Positions 18,841-28,583 of a stretch of DNA of 64,000 nt are shown piece after piece. Position 1 is the first letter of the stretch. Each line of letters starts with the position of its first letter. The stretch covers positions 1 to 64,000 of the forward strand of contig NZ_PTRE01000021.1 in NCBI RefSeq assembly GCF_002965065.1. The letters run 5' to 3'. This DNA is from Escherichia sp. MOD1-EC7003 (GTDB lineage: Bacteria; Pseudomonadota; Gammaproteobacteria; Enterobacterales; Enterobacteriaceae). Under the pieces are notes generated by a model. That model made no database searches. It had not been told where the DNA came from and was given only the letters and a program-made list of their open reading frames with translations. A program made the translations under genes and the position numbers.

Positions 18841-21453
18841 TCAAGCCAGTGCTTTGGTGATCTTCTCGTACAGATCGCCAGAGAGATTTTCCAGCCCTTT
18901 CAACTGCTCCAGCGCCGCTCGCATTTTCTCCTGACGTTTGGCATCGTAACGTTTCAGGCGAATCAGCGGTTCAATCAAACGTGAAGCCACCTGCGGGTTA
19001 CGGCTGTTCAGGTCGGTAAGCATTTCCACCAGGAACTGATAACCGCTGCCATCTTCAGCATGGAACGCTGCCGGGTTGCTGCCCGCAAACGCGCCAATTA
19101 ACGAACGAATGCGGTTCGGGTTGCTCATAGTAAATGAGCGATGCTGCAACAGGCCACGCACCGTCTCCAGCACATTCGCCGCCGGGCTGGTGGCTTGCAG
19201 GATAAACCATTTATCCATCACCAGACCGTCCTGATGCCACTTATCGTCGTATTCCTGCATCAGCACATCACGGCATGGCAGCTGTGCAGCAACCGCCGCA
19301 GAAAGCGCCGCCAGCGCATCGGTCATATTGTTCGCTTCGTGGTACTGCTTGCTTACCAGCACATCAGCCAGATGCGTTTCACCAAAAGCAAGGAAGCGCA
19401 GACAGGCATTACGCAGAGTGCGTTTCGCAATTTCTTCATGCTCAACACGGTACTCGCTCTGGTAATTCGCGTTGTAAATAGCCAGCAGCTCATCTGCCAG
19501 TTCCGTCGCCAGAGTACGGGTGAGTGCTTCGCGTACTTCAGCAATGGCAATCGGATCAATGGTATCGAACAATTCTGCCATTTCATTGACGGATGGCAGC
19601 GTCAGAATTTCTGCCGCCAGCGCCGGATCGATTTTTTCATCCAGCAGCACCGCGCGGAAAGCATCGGCAACGTGCACCGGCAGAGACAGCGGCTGACCTT
19701 GCTGATGGCGGGCAACGTTCAGCTTGATGTAAGTTGCCAGCAGGCTTTGCGCTGCATCCCAGCGGGAGAAATCATTACGCGCATGACGCATCAGGAAGGT
19801 CAGTTGCTGATCGCTCCACTTATATTCCAGTTTCACTGGCGCAGAGAATTCGCACAGCAGCGCAGGCACTGGCTGGAAGTAGACATTATCAAAGACAAAG
19901 GCCTGTTCCACTTGGGTAACGTTCAGCACTGAATTAACCGGGTGACCGCCTTTCTGCAATGGGATCACGTTGCCTTCGTTATCATATAGTTCGATGGCAA
20001 ACGGAATATGCAGCGGCTGTTTTTCTGCCTGATCCGGCGTGGCTGGCGTGCGCTGGCTAATGGTCAGGGTGTACTGTTCGGTTTCCGGATTATAGTCGTC
20101 TTTGACGGTCACAACCGGCGTACCGGACTGGCTGTACCAACGGCGGAAATGGGAGAGATCGACATTCGACGCATCTTCCATCGCCTGAACAAAATCGTCG
20201 CAGGTTGCCGCGCTGCCATCATGGCGCTCAAAATAGAGCTGCATCCCTTTCTGGAAGTTTTCTTCGCCCAGCAGGGTGTGGATCATACGAATCACTTCCG
20301 CGCCCTTCTCGTAAACGGTCAGGGTGTAAAAGTTGTTCATTTCAATAACCATGTCCGGGCGGATCGGGTGCGCCATTGGGCTGGCGTCTTCCGCAAACTG
20401 CAATCCGCGCATGGTTCGCACGTTGTTGATACGGTTTACCGCACGGGAACCAAGGTCAGAGCTGAATTCCTGATCTCGGAACACGGTTAACCCTTCTTTC
20501 AGGCTGAGCTGGAACCAGTCGCGGCAGGTCACACGGTTACCCGTCCAGTTATGGAAGTATTCGTGACCAATAACGCGCTCAATATCGAGGTAATCTTTAT
20601 CGGTAGCGGTGTCGGTGCGCGCCAGCACATACTTGGAGTTAAAGATATTCAGACCTTTATTCTCCATTGCGCCCATATTGAAGAAATCCACCGCAACAAT
20701 CATATAGATGTCGAGGTCATACTCAAGGCCGAAGCGTTCTTCATCCCACTTCATGGAGTTTTTCAAGGACGTCATCGCCCACGACGCGCGGTCAAGGTTA
20801 CCACGATCAACATACAGCTCCAGCGCTACTTCGCGACCAGAACGCGTGGTGAAAGTATCGCGCAGTACATCAAAATCGCCTGCCACCAGCGCAAACAGGT
20901 AGCATGGTTTCGGGAACGGGTCCTGCCACTGTACCCAGTGACGTCCGTTTTCCAGTTCACCTTGCGCAACGCGGTTACCGTTGGAAAGCAGGAATGGATA
21001 TTTGGTTTTATCGGCAATAATTTTGGTGGTAAAACGCGCCAGTACATCCGGGCGGTCAAGATAATACGTAATATGGCGGAAACCTTCGGCTTCACACTGG
21101 GTGCAAAGCGCATCGCCTGACTGATAAAGCCCTTCCAGCGCGGTATTCGTCGCCGGGCTAATTTCATTAACGATCTTGAGCGTAAAACGCTCCGGCAAAT
21201 TGCTGATGACCAGTGCGCCCTCTTCTTCTTTCCAGGCGGTCCACAACTCATCATTAATATGAACAGAAACCAGTTTGAGGTCTTCGCCGTTGAGACAAAG
21301 CGGAGCATCTGATGCACCATGACGGACAGCCTGGCTGACTGCGGTAACAACCGTCTTTTGCGCGTCCAGGTCAAAGGTCAAGTCAATATCAGTAATCTGG
21401 TAATCCGGCGCACGATAATCGTGACGGTATTTGGCTTGTGGCTGTTGAGTCAT
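18841..21453 (-). CDS. pepN: Aminopeptidase N
   Basis: PepN is the main cytosolic zinc aminopeptidase, with broad N-terminal specificity and a role in late steps of protein turnover. The 870-residue product is an M1 family enzyme. It has the exopeptidase motif GAMEN near residue 261, the zinc motif HEYFHNW at about 297-303 and the third ligand in LSLKEGLTVF. The ERAP1-like helical C-terminal domain is complete. It is divergent from pncB across 266 bases and convergent with the ssu operon over a REP cluster. Confidence 0.98.
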   Translation of the reverse strand: MTQQPQAKYRHDYRAPDYQITDIDLTFDLDAQKTVVTAVSQAVRHGASDAPLCLNGEDLKLVSVHINDELWTAWKEEEGALVISNLPERFTLKIVNEISPATNTALEGLYQSGDALCTQCEAEGFRHITYYLDRPDVLARFTTKIIADKTKYPFLLSNGNRVAQGELENGRHWVQWQDPFPKPCYLFALVAGDFDVLRDTFTTRSGREVALELYVDRGNLDRASWAMTSLKNSMKWDEERFGLEYDLDIYMIVAVDFFNMGAMENKGLNIFNSKYVLARTDTATDKDYLDIERVIGHEYFHNWTGNRVTCRDWFQLSLKEGLTVFRDQEFSSDLGSRAVNRINNVRTMRGLQFAEDASPMAHPIRPDMVIEMNNFYTLTVYEKGAEVIRMIHTLLGEENFQKGMQLYFERHDGSAATCDDFVQAMEDASNVDLSHFRRWYSQSGTPVVTVKDDYNPETEQYTLTISQRTPATPDQAEKQPLHIPFAIELYDNEGNVIPLQKGGHPVNSVLNVTQVEQAFVFDNVYFQPVPALLCEFSAPVKLEYKWSDQQLTFLMRHARNDFSRWDAAQSLLATYIKLNVARHQQGQPLSLPVHVADAFRAVLLDEKIDPALAAEILTLPSVNEMAELFDTIDPIAIAEVREALTRTLATELADELLAIYNANYQSEYRVEHEEIAKRTLRNACLRFLAFGETHLADVLVSKQYHEANNMTDALAALSAAVAAQLPCRDVLMQEYDDKWHQDGLVMDKWFILQATSPAANVLETVRGLLQHRSFTMSNPNRIRSLIGAFAGSNPAAFHAEDGSGYQFLVEMLTDLNSRNPQVASRLIEPLIRLKRYDAKRQEKMRAALEQLKGLENLSGDLYEKITKALA

Positions 21454-21649
21454 AAATAACCTTTAGCATCTTTTATAGAGTCTGGTGTTCAGTCTATTCC
21501 TGTTGCGTAAATCGCGCTACGCAGAATCTTCATCTTTTCAGACACAAACACCTTTAATTGCTACATTTTTATAACATACACAGCGTAGTGCCATCGATCA
21601 GAAAGGTGGCATATGGTGTGATCGGGGTTCAATAAATTGCGAAACAAGG

Positions 21650-21690
21650 TATACTCCAACAGTTCCTGAAGATGTTTATTGTACTAAACG
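21650..21690 (+). promoter_or_regulatory. pncB promoter and NadR box
   Basis: A -10 TATACT at 21650-21655 is preceded by a weak -35 about 17 bases upstream. Downstream lies TGTTTATTGTACTAAACG (21673-21690), which matches the NadR operator TGTTTA-N6-TAAACA in 11 of 12 positions. NadR represses pncB when NAD is plentiful, and the site lies in the transcribed leader where it can block RNA polymerase. Confidence 0.8.
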
Positions 21691-21719
21691 CTCCTGTACG
21701 AGGACGCTACTGCGCACCT

Positions 21720-22922
21720 ATGACACAATTCGCTTCTCCTGTTCTGCACTCATTGCTGGATACAGATGCTTATAAGTTGCATATGCAGCAAGCCGTGTTT
21801 CATCACTATTACGATGTGCATGTCGCGGCAGAATTTCGTTGCCGAGGTGACGATCTGCTGGGTATTTATGCCGATGCTATTCGTGAACAGGTTCAGGCGA
21901 TGCAGCACCTGCGCCTGCAGGATGATGAATATCAGTGGCTCTCTGCCCTGCCTTTCTTTAAGGCCGACTATCTTAACTGGCTACGCGAGTTCCGCTTTAA
22001 TCCGGAACAAGTGACCGTGTCCAACGATAATGGCAAGCTGGATATTCGTTTAAGCGGCCCGTGGCGTGAAGTCATCCTCTGGGAAGTTCCTTTACTGGCG
22101 GTTATCAGTGAAATGGTACATCGCTATCGCTCACCGCAGGCCGACGTTGCGCAAGCCCTTGATGCGCTGGAAAGCAAATTAGTCGACTTCTCGGCATTAA
22201 CCGCCGGTCTTGATATGTCGCGCTTCCATCTGATGGATTTTGGCACCCGCCGCCGTTTTTCTCGCGAAGTACAAGAAACCATCGTTAAGCGTCTGCAACA
22301 GGAATCCTGGTTCGTGGGCACCAGCAACTACGATCTGGCGCGTCGGCTTTCCCTCACACCGATGGGAACACAGGCACACGAGTGGTTCCAGGCACATCAG
22401 CAAATCAGTCCGGATCTAGCCAACAGCCAGCGGGCTGCACTTGCTGCCTGGCTGGAAGAGTATCCCGACCAGCTTGGCATTGCGTTAACCGACTGTATAA
22501 CCATGGATGCTTTCCTGCGAGATTTCGGCGTAGAATTTGCCAGCCGCTATCAGGGCCTGCGTCATGACTCTGGCGACCCGGTTGAATGGGGTGAAAAAGC
22601 CATTGCACATTATGAGAAGCTGGGAATTGATCCACAGAGTAAAACGCTAGTTTTCTCTGACAATCTGGATTTACGCAAAGCGGTTGAGCTTTATCGCCAC
22701 TTCTCTTCCCGCGTGCAATTAAGTTTTGGTATTGGTACTCGCCTGACCTGTGATATTCCCCAGGTGAAACCACTGAATATCGTGATTAAACTGGTGGAAT
22801 GTAATGGTAAACCGGTAGCGAAACTTTCTGACAGTCCTGGCAAAACTATCTGCCATGACAAAGCATTTGTCCGGGCGCTGCGAAAAGCGTTCGACCTTCC
22901 GCATATTAAAAAAGCCAGTTAG
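21720..22922 (+). CDS. pncB: Nicotinate phosphoribosyltransferase PncB
   Basis: PncB makes nicotinate mononucleotide from nicotinate and PRPP, coupled to ATP hydrolysis, in the NAD salvage pathway. The 400-residue product begins at the ATG at 21720 ([19 protein letters not shown]). An in-frame extension of 16 codons would overlap the NadR box and is excluded. The segment [12 protein letters not shown] carries the His that is phosphorylated during the reaction, and [13 protein letters not shown] is a PRPP-site loop. A BIME follows the gene. Confidence 0.97.
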   Translation: MTQFASPVLHSLLDTDAYKLHMQQAVFHHYYDVHVAAEFRCRGDDLLGIYADAIREQVQAMQHLRLQDDEYQWLSALPFFKADYLNWLREFRFNPEQVTVSNDNGKLDIRLSGPWREVILWEVPLLAVISEMVHRYRSPQADVAQALDALESKLVDFSALTAGLDMSRFHLMDFGTRRRFSREVQETIVKRLQQESWFVGTSNYDLARRLSLTPMGTQAHEWFQAHQQISPDLANSQRAALAAWLEEYPDQLGIALTDCITMDAFLRDFGVEFASRYQGLRHDSGDPVEWGEKAIAHYEKLGIDPQSKTLVFSDNLDLRKAVELYRHFSSRVQLSFGIGTRLTCDIPQVKPLNIVIKLVECNGKPVAKLSDSPGKTICHDKAFVRALRKAFDLPHIKKAS

Positions 22923-22951
22923 GCTCCCTGAGAATGACGACAAATGCAAAA

Positions 22952-23052
22952 TTGCCTGATGCGCTACGCTTATCAGGCCTACATCATCTCTGCAATCTAT
23001 TGATATTGCATGTTTTGTAGGCCGGATAAGGCGTTCACGCCGCATCCGGCAT
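22952..23052. repeat. BIME between pncB and asnS
   Basis: Two REP palindromes in opposite orientation (TTGCCTGATGCGCTACGCTTATCAGGC and the GTAGGCCGGATAAGGCGTTCACGCC side) are joined by a linker containing ATCTCTGCAATCTATTGA. The unit is nearly identical to the one after aspC at 27749-27850. It fills most of the 320 bases between pncB and asnS; the remainder holds the asnS promoter. Confidence 0.9.
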
Positions 23053-23149
23053 GAACAACGCGCACGTTGTCAGCAGTCTGAGGGAGCTATTCGGCGCCCC
23101 TTTTTTTACCTTTAATTCCGAAATCTTTCGCTGCATTTGCGAATTCTGC

Positions 23150-23177
23150 TTGTCTGATTGCAGATGCCTGGTAACAT
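23150..23177 (+). promoter_or_regulatory. Probable asnS promoter
   Basis: TTGTCT at 23150-23155 and TAACAT at 23172-23177 are separated by 16 bases and lie about 65 bases ahead of the asnS ATG. This is a pattern match only. Confidence 0.4.
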
Positions 23178-23242
23178 AGGTATCCCCCCATTGAAGGGTG
23201 GACAAGTGTTTATTTTTTCCGACTATTAACAGAGAGAATATT

Positions 23243-24643
23243 ATGAGCGTTGTGCCTGTAGCCGACGTACTCCAGGGCCGTGTAGCCGTTGACAGCGAAG
23301 TCACCGTGCGCGGATGGGTACGTACCCGCCGAGATTCAAAAGCTGGCATCTCCTTCCTCGCCGTTTATGACGGTTCCTGCTTTGATCCTGTACAGGCTGT
23401 CATCAATAATTCTCTGCCCAATTACAATGAAGACGTTCTACGTCTGACTACCGGTTGCTCAGTCATTGTGACGGGTAAAGTCGTGGCGTCGCCGGGCCAG
23501 GGGCAACAATTTGAAATTCAGGCCAGCAAGGTTGAAGTTGCTGGTTGGGTCGAAGATCCAGACACTTACCCGATGGCGGCAAAACGCCACAGCATTGAAT
23601 ATCTGCGTGAAGTCGCTCACCTGCGTCCGCGCACTAACCTGATCGGTGCCGTCGCGCGCGTTCGCCATACGCTGGCGCAGGCGCTGCATCGTTTCTTTAA
23701 CGAGCAGGGATTCTTCTGGGTTTCAACGCCACTGATTACCGCATCTGATACCGAAGGTGCTGGCGAAATGTTCCGCGTTTCTACGCTGGATCTGGAAAAC
23801 CTGCCGCGTAACGATCAGGGCAAGGTGGATTTCGACAAAGATTTCTTCGGTAAAGAGTCTTTCCTGACCGTATCTGGCCAATTGAACGGCGAAACCTACG
23901 CTTGCGCATTGTCCAAAATTTATACCTTCGGCCCGACTTTCCGTGCTGAAAACTCCAACACCAGCCGTCACCTGGCCGAATTCTGGATGCTGGAACCAGA
24001 AGTAGCGTTTGCTAACCTGAACGATATCGCCGGTCTGGCTGAAGCCATGCTGAAATATGTCTTCAAAGCAGTTCTCGAAGAACGCGCTGACGACATGAAA
24101 TTCTTCGCTGAACGCGTAGATAAAGATGCTGTTTCACGTCTGGAACGCTTCATTGAAGCCGATTTCGCGCAGGTGGATTACACCGACGCAGTGGCCATTC
24201 TCGAAAACTGCGGCAAGAAATTTGAAAACCCAGTTTACTGGGGGGTTGATCTCTCTTCTGAGCATGAGCGTTATCTGGCAGAAGAACACTTTAAAGCACC
24301 GGTAGTGGTTAAAAACTATCCGAAAGACATTAAAGCGTTCTATATGCGCCTTAACGAAGACGGTAAAACCGTTGCGGCTATGGACGTTCTGGCACCGGGT
24401 ATCGGTGAAATCATTGGTGGTTCCCAGCGTGAAGAACGTCTGGACGTGCTGGACGAGCGAATGCTGGAAATGGGCCTGAACAAAGAAGATTACTGGTGGT
24501 ATCGCGATCTGCGTCGCTACGGTACTGTTCCGCATTCCGGTTTCGGCCTTGGTTTTGAACGCCTGATTGCTTACGTAACTGGCGTGCAAAACGTGCGTGA
24601 CGTGATTCCGTTCCCGCGTACTCCGCGTAACGCCAGTTTCTAA
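23243..24643 (+). CDS. asnS: Asparaginyl-tRNA synthetase
   Basis: AsnS charges tRNA-Asn with asparagine. The 466-residue product starts at the ATG at 23243 ([13 protein letters not shown]). It has an N-terminal OB-fold anticodon-binding domain ([19 protein letters not shown]) and a class IIb catalytic core. Motif 2 is in [20 protein letters not shown] and motif 3 is [15 protein letters not shown]. An upstream in-frame ATG at 23198 adds 15 codons without family similarity and is rejected. A strong terminator follows directly. Confidence 0.98.
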   Translation: MSVVPVADVLQGRVAVDSEVTVRGWVRTRRDSKAGISFLAVYDGSCFDPVQAVINNSLPNYNEDVLRLTTGCSVIVTGKVVASPGQGQQFEIQASKVEVAGWVEDPDTYPMAAKRHSIEYLREVAHLRPRTNLIGAVARVRHTLAQALHRFFNEQGFFWVSTPLITASDTEGAGEMFRVSTLDLENLPRNDQGKVDFDKDFFGKESFLTVSGQLNGETYACALSKIYTFGPTFRAENSNTSRHLAEFWMLEPEVAFANLNDIAGLAEAMLKYVFKAVLEERADDMKFFAERVDKDAVSRLERFIEADFAQVDYTDAVAILENCGKKFENPVYWGVDLSSEHERYLAEEHFKAPVVVKNYPKDIKAFYMRLNEDGKTVAAMDVLAPGIGEIIGGSQREERLDVLDERMLEMGLNKEDYWWYRDLRRYGTVPHSGFGLGFERLIAYVTGVQNVRDVIPFPRTPRNASF

Positions 24644-24657
24644 TTAAGCATCTTCAA

Positions 24658-24684
24658 GAGCCAGCGCCCGCTGGCTCTTTTTTT
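24658..24684 (+). terminator. asnS terminator
   Basis: A perfect 9-bp stem GAGCCAGCG/CGCTGGCTC with a two-base apex is followed by seven T residues, 14 bases after the asnS stop. Confidence 0.92.
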
Positions 24685-24788
24685 GTCCTTTCTGTCAAGT
24701 TATCTCTTTGTTAAGTCAATTAATCTATTTGCAACCCCACCATAACGATCATCCTGTTACGGAATATTACACTACAACATTTACGTAC

Positions 24789-24826
24789 AAAAACTAATCC
24801 GCATTTTTATTACGGATTAGTTTTTT
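24789..24826. terminator. Free-standing terminator-like hairpin upstream of ompF
   Basis: A perfect 13-bp stem (AAAAACTAATCCG, 24789-24801, with CGGATTAGTTTTT, 24813-24825) and an 11-base loop end in a T-run. The A-run on the left makes it bidirectional. No gene lies directly before it: the asnS terminator is about 105 bases upstream. The rest of the 600-base stretch between asnS and ompF is AT-rich and holds the ompF control region. I see no gene in it. Confidence 0.75.
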
Positions 24827-25035
24827 CTTAGCCGATAGCACAATTCTTATACTATTTTGGGGCGTTCTGGATGTCTGAAAGAGGATTTTGTGCCAGGTCA
24901 ATAAAGTTTCCATCAGAAACAAAATTTGCATTTAGTTAAATTAAATATAAGGAAATCATATAAATAGATAAAAATTGCTGTAAATATCATCACGCTTCTA
25001 TGGAAACATGACGGTGTTCACAAAGCTTCTTAAAT

Positions 25036-25095
25036 TTTAATTTTTTGTTACATACTTTTTCTTTTTGTAACTATATCTTTATATTTGTAGCATTT
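25036..25095 (+). promoter_or_regulatory. OmpR boxes F1-F3 of ompF
   Basis: Three consecutive 20-base units share a T-rich start and a conserved TGTWRC-type core: TTTAATTTTTTGTTACATAC (25036), TTTTTCTTTTTGTAACTATA (25056) and TCTTTATATTTGTAGCATTT (25076). They end just upstream of the -35 region. Phospho-OmpR binds such direct repeats to activate or, at high osmolarity with a distal site, repress ompF. Confidence 0.7.
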
Positions 25096-25101
25096 TCACG
25101 G

Positions 25102-25130
25102 TAGCGAAACGTTAGTTTGAATGAAAAGAT
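25102..25130 (+). promoter_or_regulatory. ompF promoter
   Basis: The -10 AAAGAT (25125-25130) and a poor -35 region TAGCGA (25102-25107) are 17 bases apart, as expected for an OmpR-dependent promoter. Transcription should begin near 25137, giving a leader of about 108 bases. Confidence 0.65.
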
Positions 25131-25194
25131 GCCTGCAGACACATAAAGACACCAAACTTTCATCAATAGTTCCGTGAATTTTTATTGACAGAAC

Positions 25195-25262
25195 TTATTG
25201 ACGGCAGTGGCAGGTGTCATAAAAAACCATGAGGGTAATAAATAATGATGAAGCGCAATATT
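25195..25262 (+). promoter_or_regulatory. ompF translation-initiation region, MicF target
   Basis: The leader around ATTGACGGCAGTGGCAGGTG, the GAGGG Shine-Dalgarno and the tandem ATG is the stretch paired by the antisense RNA MicF in E. coli. The micF gene is not in this window. The sequence is as I remember it for K-12, apart from a shorter A-run ahead of CCATGAGGG. Confidence 0.55.
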
Positions 25263-26315
25263 CTGGCAGTGATCGTCCCTGCTCTGTTGGTAGCAGGTAC
25301 TGCAAACGCTGCAGAAATCTATAACAAAGATGGCAACAAAGTAGATCTGTACGGTAAAGCTGTCGGTCTGCATTATTTCTCCAAGGGTAACGGTGAAAAC
25401 AGTTACGGTGGCAATGGCGATAAGACCTATGCCCGTCTTGGTTTTAAAGGGGAAACACAAATCAATTCCGATCTGACCGGTTATGGTCAGTGGGAATACA
25501 ACTTCCAGGGTAATAACTCTGAAGGTGGTGATGCTCAGAATGGCAATAAAACGCGTCTGGCGTTTGCTGGTCTGAAATTCGCTGATGCGGGTTCTTTCGA
25601 TTACGGTCGTAACTACGGTGTGGTTTACGATGCACTGGGTTACACCGATATGCTTCCGGAATTTGGTGGTGATACCGCATACAGCGATGACTTCTTCGTT
25701 GGTCGTGTTGGCGGCGTTGCAACTTACCGTAACTCAAACTTCTTTGGTCTGGTTGATGGCCTGAACTTCGCAGTTCAGTACTTGGGTAAAAACGAGCGTG
25801 ACACTGCACGCCGCTCTAACGGCGACGGTGTTGGCGGTTCTATCAGCTACGACTTCGAAGGCTTTGGTATCGTTGGTGCTTATGGTGCAGCTGATCGTAC
25901 CAACCTGCAAGAAGCTCAAACTCTTGGCAAAGGTAAAAAAGCTGAACAGTGGGCAACTGGTCTGAAGTATGATGCGAACAACATCTACCTGGCAGCGAAC
26001 TACGGTGAAACCCGTAATGCTACGCCGATCACTGGCGGCTTCGCCAACAAAACACAAGACGTTCTGTTAGTTGCGCAATACCAGTTTGATTTCGGTCTGC
26101 GTCCGTCCATCGCTTATACCAAATCCAAAGCGAAAGACGTAGAAGGTATCGGTGATGTTGATCTGGTGAACTACTTTGAAGTGGGCGCAACCTACTACTT
26201 CAACAAAAACATGTCCACCTATGTTGATTACATCATCAACCAGATCGATTCTGACAACAAACTGGGTGTAGGTTCTGACGACACCGTTGCTGTAGGTATC
26301 GTTTACCAGTTCTAA
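25245..26315 (+). CDS. ompF: Outer-membrane porin F, shortened loop
   Basis: OmpF is a trimeric 16-stranded general diffusion porin. The 356-residue product has a signal peptide ([20 protein letters not shown], cleavage after ANA), the constriction-loop motif PEFGGD in loop 3 and a terminal Phe after IVYQ. Compared with the 362-residue K-12 protein as I remember it, six residues are missing from one external loop: [13 protein letters not shown] here against PITNKFTNTSGFANK. This is probably loop 6. Loop changes in porins commonly alter phage, colicin and antibody recognition. Tandem ATG codons begin the gene; the first is used by convention. Confidence 0.97.
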   Translation: MMKRNILAVIVPALLVAGTANAAEIYNKDGNKVDLYGKAVGLHYFSKGNGENSYGGNGDKTYARLGFKGETQINSDLTGYGQWEYNFQGNNSEGGDAQNGNKTRLAFAGLKFADAGSFDYGRNYGVVYDALGYTDMLPEFGGDTAYSDDFFVGRVGGVATYRNSNFFGLVDGLNFAVQYLGKNERDTARRSNGDGVGGSISYDFEGFGIVGAYGAADRTNLQEAQTLGKGKKAEQWATGLKYDANNIYLAANYGETRNATPITGGFANKTQDVLLVAQYQFDFGLRPSIAYTKSKAKDVEGIGDVDLVNYFEVGATYYFNKNMSTYVDYIINQIDSDNKLGVGSDDTVAVGIVYQF

Positions 26316-26340
26316 TAGCACACCTCTTTGTTAAATGCCG

Positions 26341-26370
26341 AAAAAACAGGGCTTTGGTCCTGTTTTTTTT
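26341..26370 (+). terminator. ompF terminator
   Basis: A 10-bp stem AAAAAACAGG/CCTGTTTTTT with an eight-base loop ends in a T-run, 25 bases past the ompF stop. Confidence 0.92.
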
Positions 26371-26499
26371 ATGCCTTCCAGAGCAATCTCACGTCTTGCA
26401 AAAACAGCCTGCGTTTTCATCAGTAATAGTTGGAATTTTGTAAATCTCCCGTTACCCTGATAGCGGACTTCCCTTCTGTAACCATAATGGAACCTCGTC

Positions 26500-27690
26500 A
26501 TGTTTGAGAATATTACAGCCGCTCCTGCCGACCCGATTCTGGGCCTGGCTGATCTATTTCGTGCCGATGAACGTCCCGGCAAAATTAACCTCGGGATTGG
26601 TGTCTATAAAGATGAGACGGGCAAAACCCCGGTACTGACCAGCGTGAAAAAGGCTGAACAGTATCTGCTCGAAAATGAAACCACCAAAAATTACCTCGGC
26701 ATTGACGGCATCCCTGAATTTGGTCGCTGCACTCAGGAACTGCTGTTTGGTAAAGGTAGCACCCTGATCAATGACAAACGTGCTCGCACGGCACAGACTC
26801 CGGGGGGCACTGGCGCACTACGCGTGGCTGCCGATTTCCTGGCAAAAAATACCAGCGTTAAGCGTGTGTGGGTGAGCAACCCAAGCTGGCCGAACCATAA
26901 GAGCGTCTTTAACTCTGCAGGTCTGGAAGTTCGTGAATACGCTTATTATGATGCGGAAAACCACACCCTTGACTTCGATGCACTGATTAACAGCCTGAAC
27001 GAAGCTCAGGCTGGCGACGTAGTGCTGTTCCACGGCTGTTGCCATAACCCAACCGGTATCGACCCTACGCTGGAACAATGGCAGACACTGGCACAACTTT
27101 CCGTTGAGAAAGGCTGGTTACCGCTGTTTGACTTCGCTTACCAGGGTTTTGCTCGTGGTCTGGAAGAAGATGCTGAAGGACTGCGCACTTTCGCGGCTCT
27201 GCATAAAGAGCTGATTGTTGCCAGTTCCTACTCAAAAAACTTTGGCCTGTACAACGAGCGTGTTGGCGCTTGTACTCTGGTTGCTGCTGACAGTGAAACC
27301 GTTGATCGCGCATTCAGCCAGATGAAAGCGGCGATTCGCGCTAACTACTCTAACCCACCAGCACACGGTGCTTCTGTTGTTGCCACAATCCTGAGCAACG
27401 ATGCATTACGTGCGATTTGGGAACAAGAGCTGACTGATATGCGCCAGCGTATTCAGCGTATGCGTCAGTTGTTCGTCAATACGCTGCAGGAAAAAGGCGC
27501 AAACCGCGACTTTAGCTTTATCATCAAACAGAACGGCATGTTCTCCTTCAGTGGTCTGACAAAAGAACAGGTGCTACGTCTGCGCGAAGAGTTTGGCGTG
27601 TATGCGGTGGCTTCCGGTCGTGTGAACGTAGCCGGGATGACACCCGATAACATGGCTCCGCTGTGTGAAGCGATTGTGGCTGTGCTGTAA
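26500..27690 (+). CDS. aspC: Aspartate aminotransferase AspC
   Basis: AspC transfers the amino group between aspartate, glutamate and aromatic keto acids, using pyridoxal phosphate. The 396-residue product is of full length. The PLP lysine lies in [16 protein letters not shown] near residue 246, the substrate-binding Arg in the C-terminal part ([11 protein letters not shown]), and the PLP-phosphate segment is [12 protein letters not shown]. It is transcribed alone after ompF and followed by a hairpin and a BIME. Confidence 0.98.
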   Translation: MFENITAAPADPILGLADLFRADERPGKINLGIGVYKDETGKTPVLTSVKKAEQYLLENETTKNYLGIDGIPEFGRCTQELLFGKGSTLINDKRARTAQTPGGTGALRVAADFLAKNTSVKRVWVSNPSWPNHKSVFNSAGLEVREYAYYDAENHTLDFDALINSLNEAQAGDVVLFHGCCHNPTGIDPTLEQWQTLAQLSVEKGWLPLFDFAYQGFARGLEEDAEGLRTFAALHKELIVASSYSKNFGLYNERVGACTLVAADSETVDRAFSQMKAAIRANYSNPPAHGASVVATILSNDALRAIWEQELTDMRQRIQRMRQLFVNTLQEKGANRDFSFIIKQNGMFSFSGLTKEQVLRLREEFGVYAVASGRVNVAGMTPDNMAPLCEAIVAVL

Positions 27691-27706
27691 GCGTTAAAAC
27701 TAATGA

Positions 27707-27726
27707 AGCCCGCTGAAAAGCGGGCT
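27707..27726 (+). terminator. Hairpin after aspC
   Basis: A perfect 8-bp stem AGCCCGCT/AGCGGGCT with a GAAA tetraloop lies 16 bases after aspC. No T-run follows, so it may act as an mRNA-stabilising hairpin or an inefficient terminator. Confidence 0.6.
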
Positions 27727-27748
27727 GAGACTGATGACGCCCCCAACA

Positions 27749-27850
27749 TTGCCTGATGCGCTACGCTTATCAGGCCTACATAATCTCTGCAATCTATTGA
27801 ATTACATGGTTTTGTAGGCCAGATAAGGCGTTCACGTCGCATCCGGCATA
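27749..27850. repeat. BIME between aspC and gloC
   Basis: Two opposed REP palindromes with the same internal linker as the pncB-asnS unit (GCCTGATGCGCTACGCTTATCAGGCC, then ATCTCTGCAATCTATTGA). Similarity extends beyond the palindromes into flanking sequence (AACAAAGCACACGTTGCCAG here, AACAACGCGCACGTTGTCAG there). Confidence 0.9.
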
Positions 27851-27909
27851 AACAAAGCACACGTTGCCAGAAATTCAGGCCAGCTGAAAGCGAGCTTTTT
27901 TATGCGCCT

Positions 27910-28557
27910 TTACCAGACGGGCATTTCGTCTTGCAGGAAGGGATTATGCAGACGCTCGAATCCGAGAGTGGATAACGGCCCGTGTCCCGGAATAAAAGTC
28001 ACGTCATCGCCAAGAGGTAGCAGTTTATCTTTGATAGCAGAGATCAGTTGATTGTGATCGCCACGCGGGAAGTCACTACGCCCTACTCCACCTTTGAAAA
28101 TAACGTCGCCAGAAATCAGCAGTTTTGCCTGGTTATCAAAGAAGACCACATGACCCGGCGTATGCCCTGGGCAATGTAACACCTGTAAAGTCACATTCCC
28201 TATGCTGATGGTATCGCCTTCGTTCAGCCAACGATCTGGCGTTAGTGGCTGACACTCATCCAGGCCAAACATGCGGCTTTGCGCAGGCAAGCCTTGCAGC
28301 CAGAACTCATCTTCTTTTTCCGGGCCAAGAACCGGCACGCCGTAATGTTGCGCCAGTTCTGCCGCTGCACCAACATGGTCCAGATGACCATGCGTCAGCA
28401 GGATCAACATCAATGTCAGGCCGCTGGCGTCAACTTCCTGTTTGATTTTTTCTGCATCGCCACCAGGATCGACCAGTGCGGCCAGGCGGGTTTGTTCACA
28501 CCAGACCAATGAACAGTTCTGGGAGAATGCGGTGACCGGAATAATACGATAATTCAT
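27910..28557 (-). CDS. gloC: Glyoxalase II-type hydrolase GloC (YcbL)
   Basis: GloC hydrolyses S-lactoylglutathione, a minor glyoxalase II activity beside GloB. The 215-residue product is a compact metallo-beta-lactamase fold. The motif THGHLDHVG around residues 55-63 supplies metal ligands, further His ligands are in [10 protein letters not shown], and the third set is in [11 protein letters not shown] and IPGHGPLS. It lacks the C-terminal substrate domain of GloB. It lies 26 bases downstream of mepK and is probably co-transcribed. Confidence 0.94.
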   Translation of the reverse strand: MNYRIIPVTAFSQNCSLVWCEQTRLAALVDPGGDAEKIKQEVDASGLTLMLILLTHGHLDHVGAAAELAQHYGVPVLGPEKEDEFWLQGLPAQSRMFGLDECQPLTPDRWLNEGDTISIGNVTLQVLHCPGHTPGHVVFFDNQAKLLISGDVIFKGGVGRSDFPRGDHNQLISAIKDKLLPLGDDVTFIPGHGPLSTLGFERLHNPFLQDEMPVW

Positions 28558-28583
28558 ACTGCCCCTGTTTCGTTAAGCAATTA

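Noticed and set aside
22952-23052. REP units considered as a CRISPR array
   Set aside because: The repeats are inverted palindromes with a constant linker, not direct repeats with unique spacers, and no cas genes are present.
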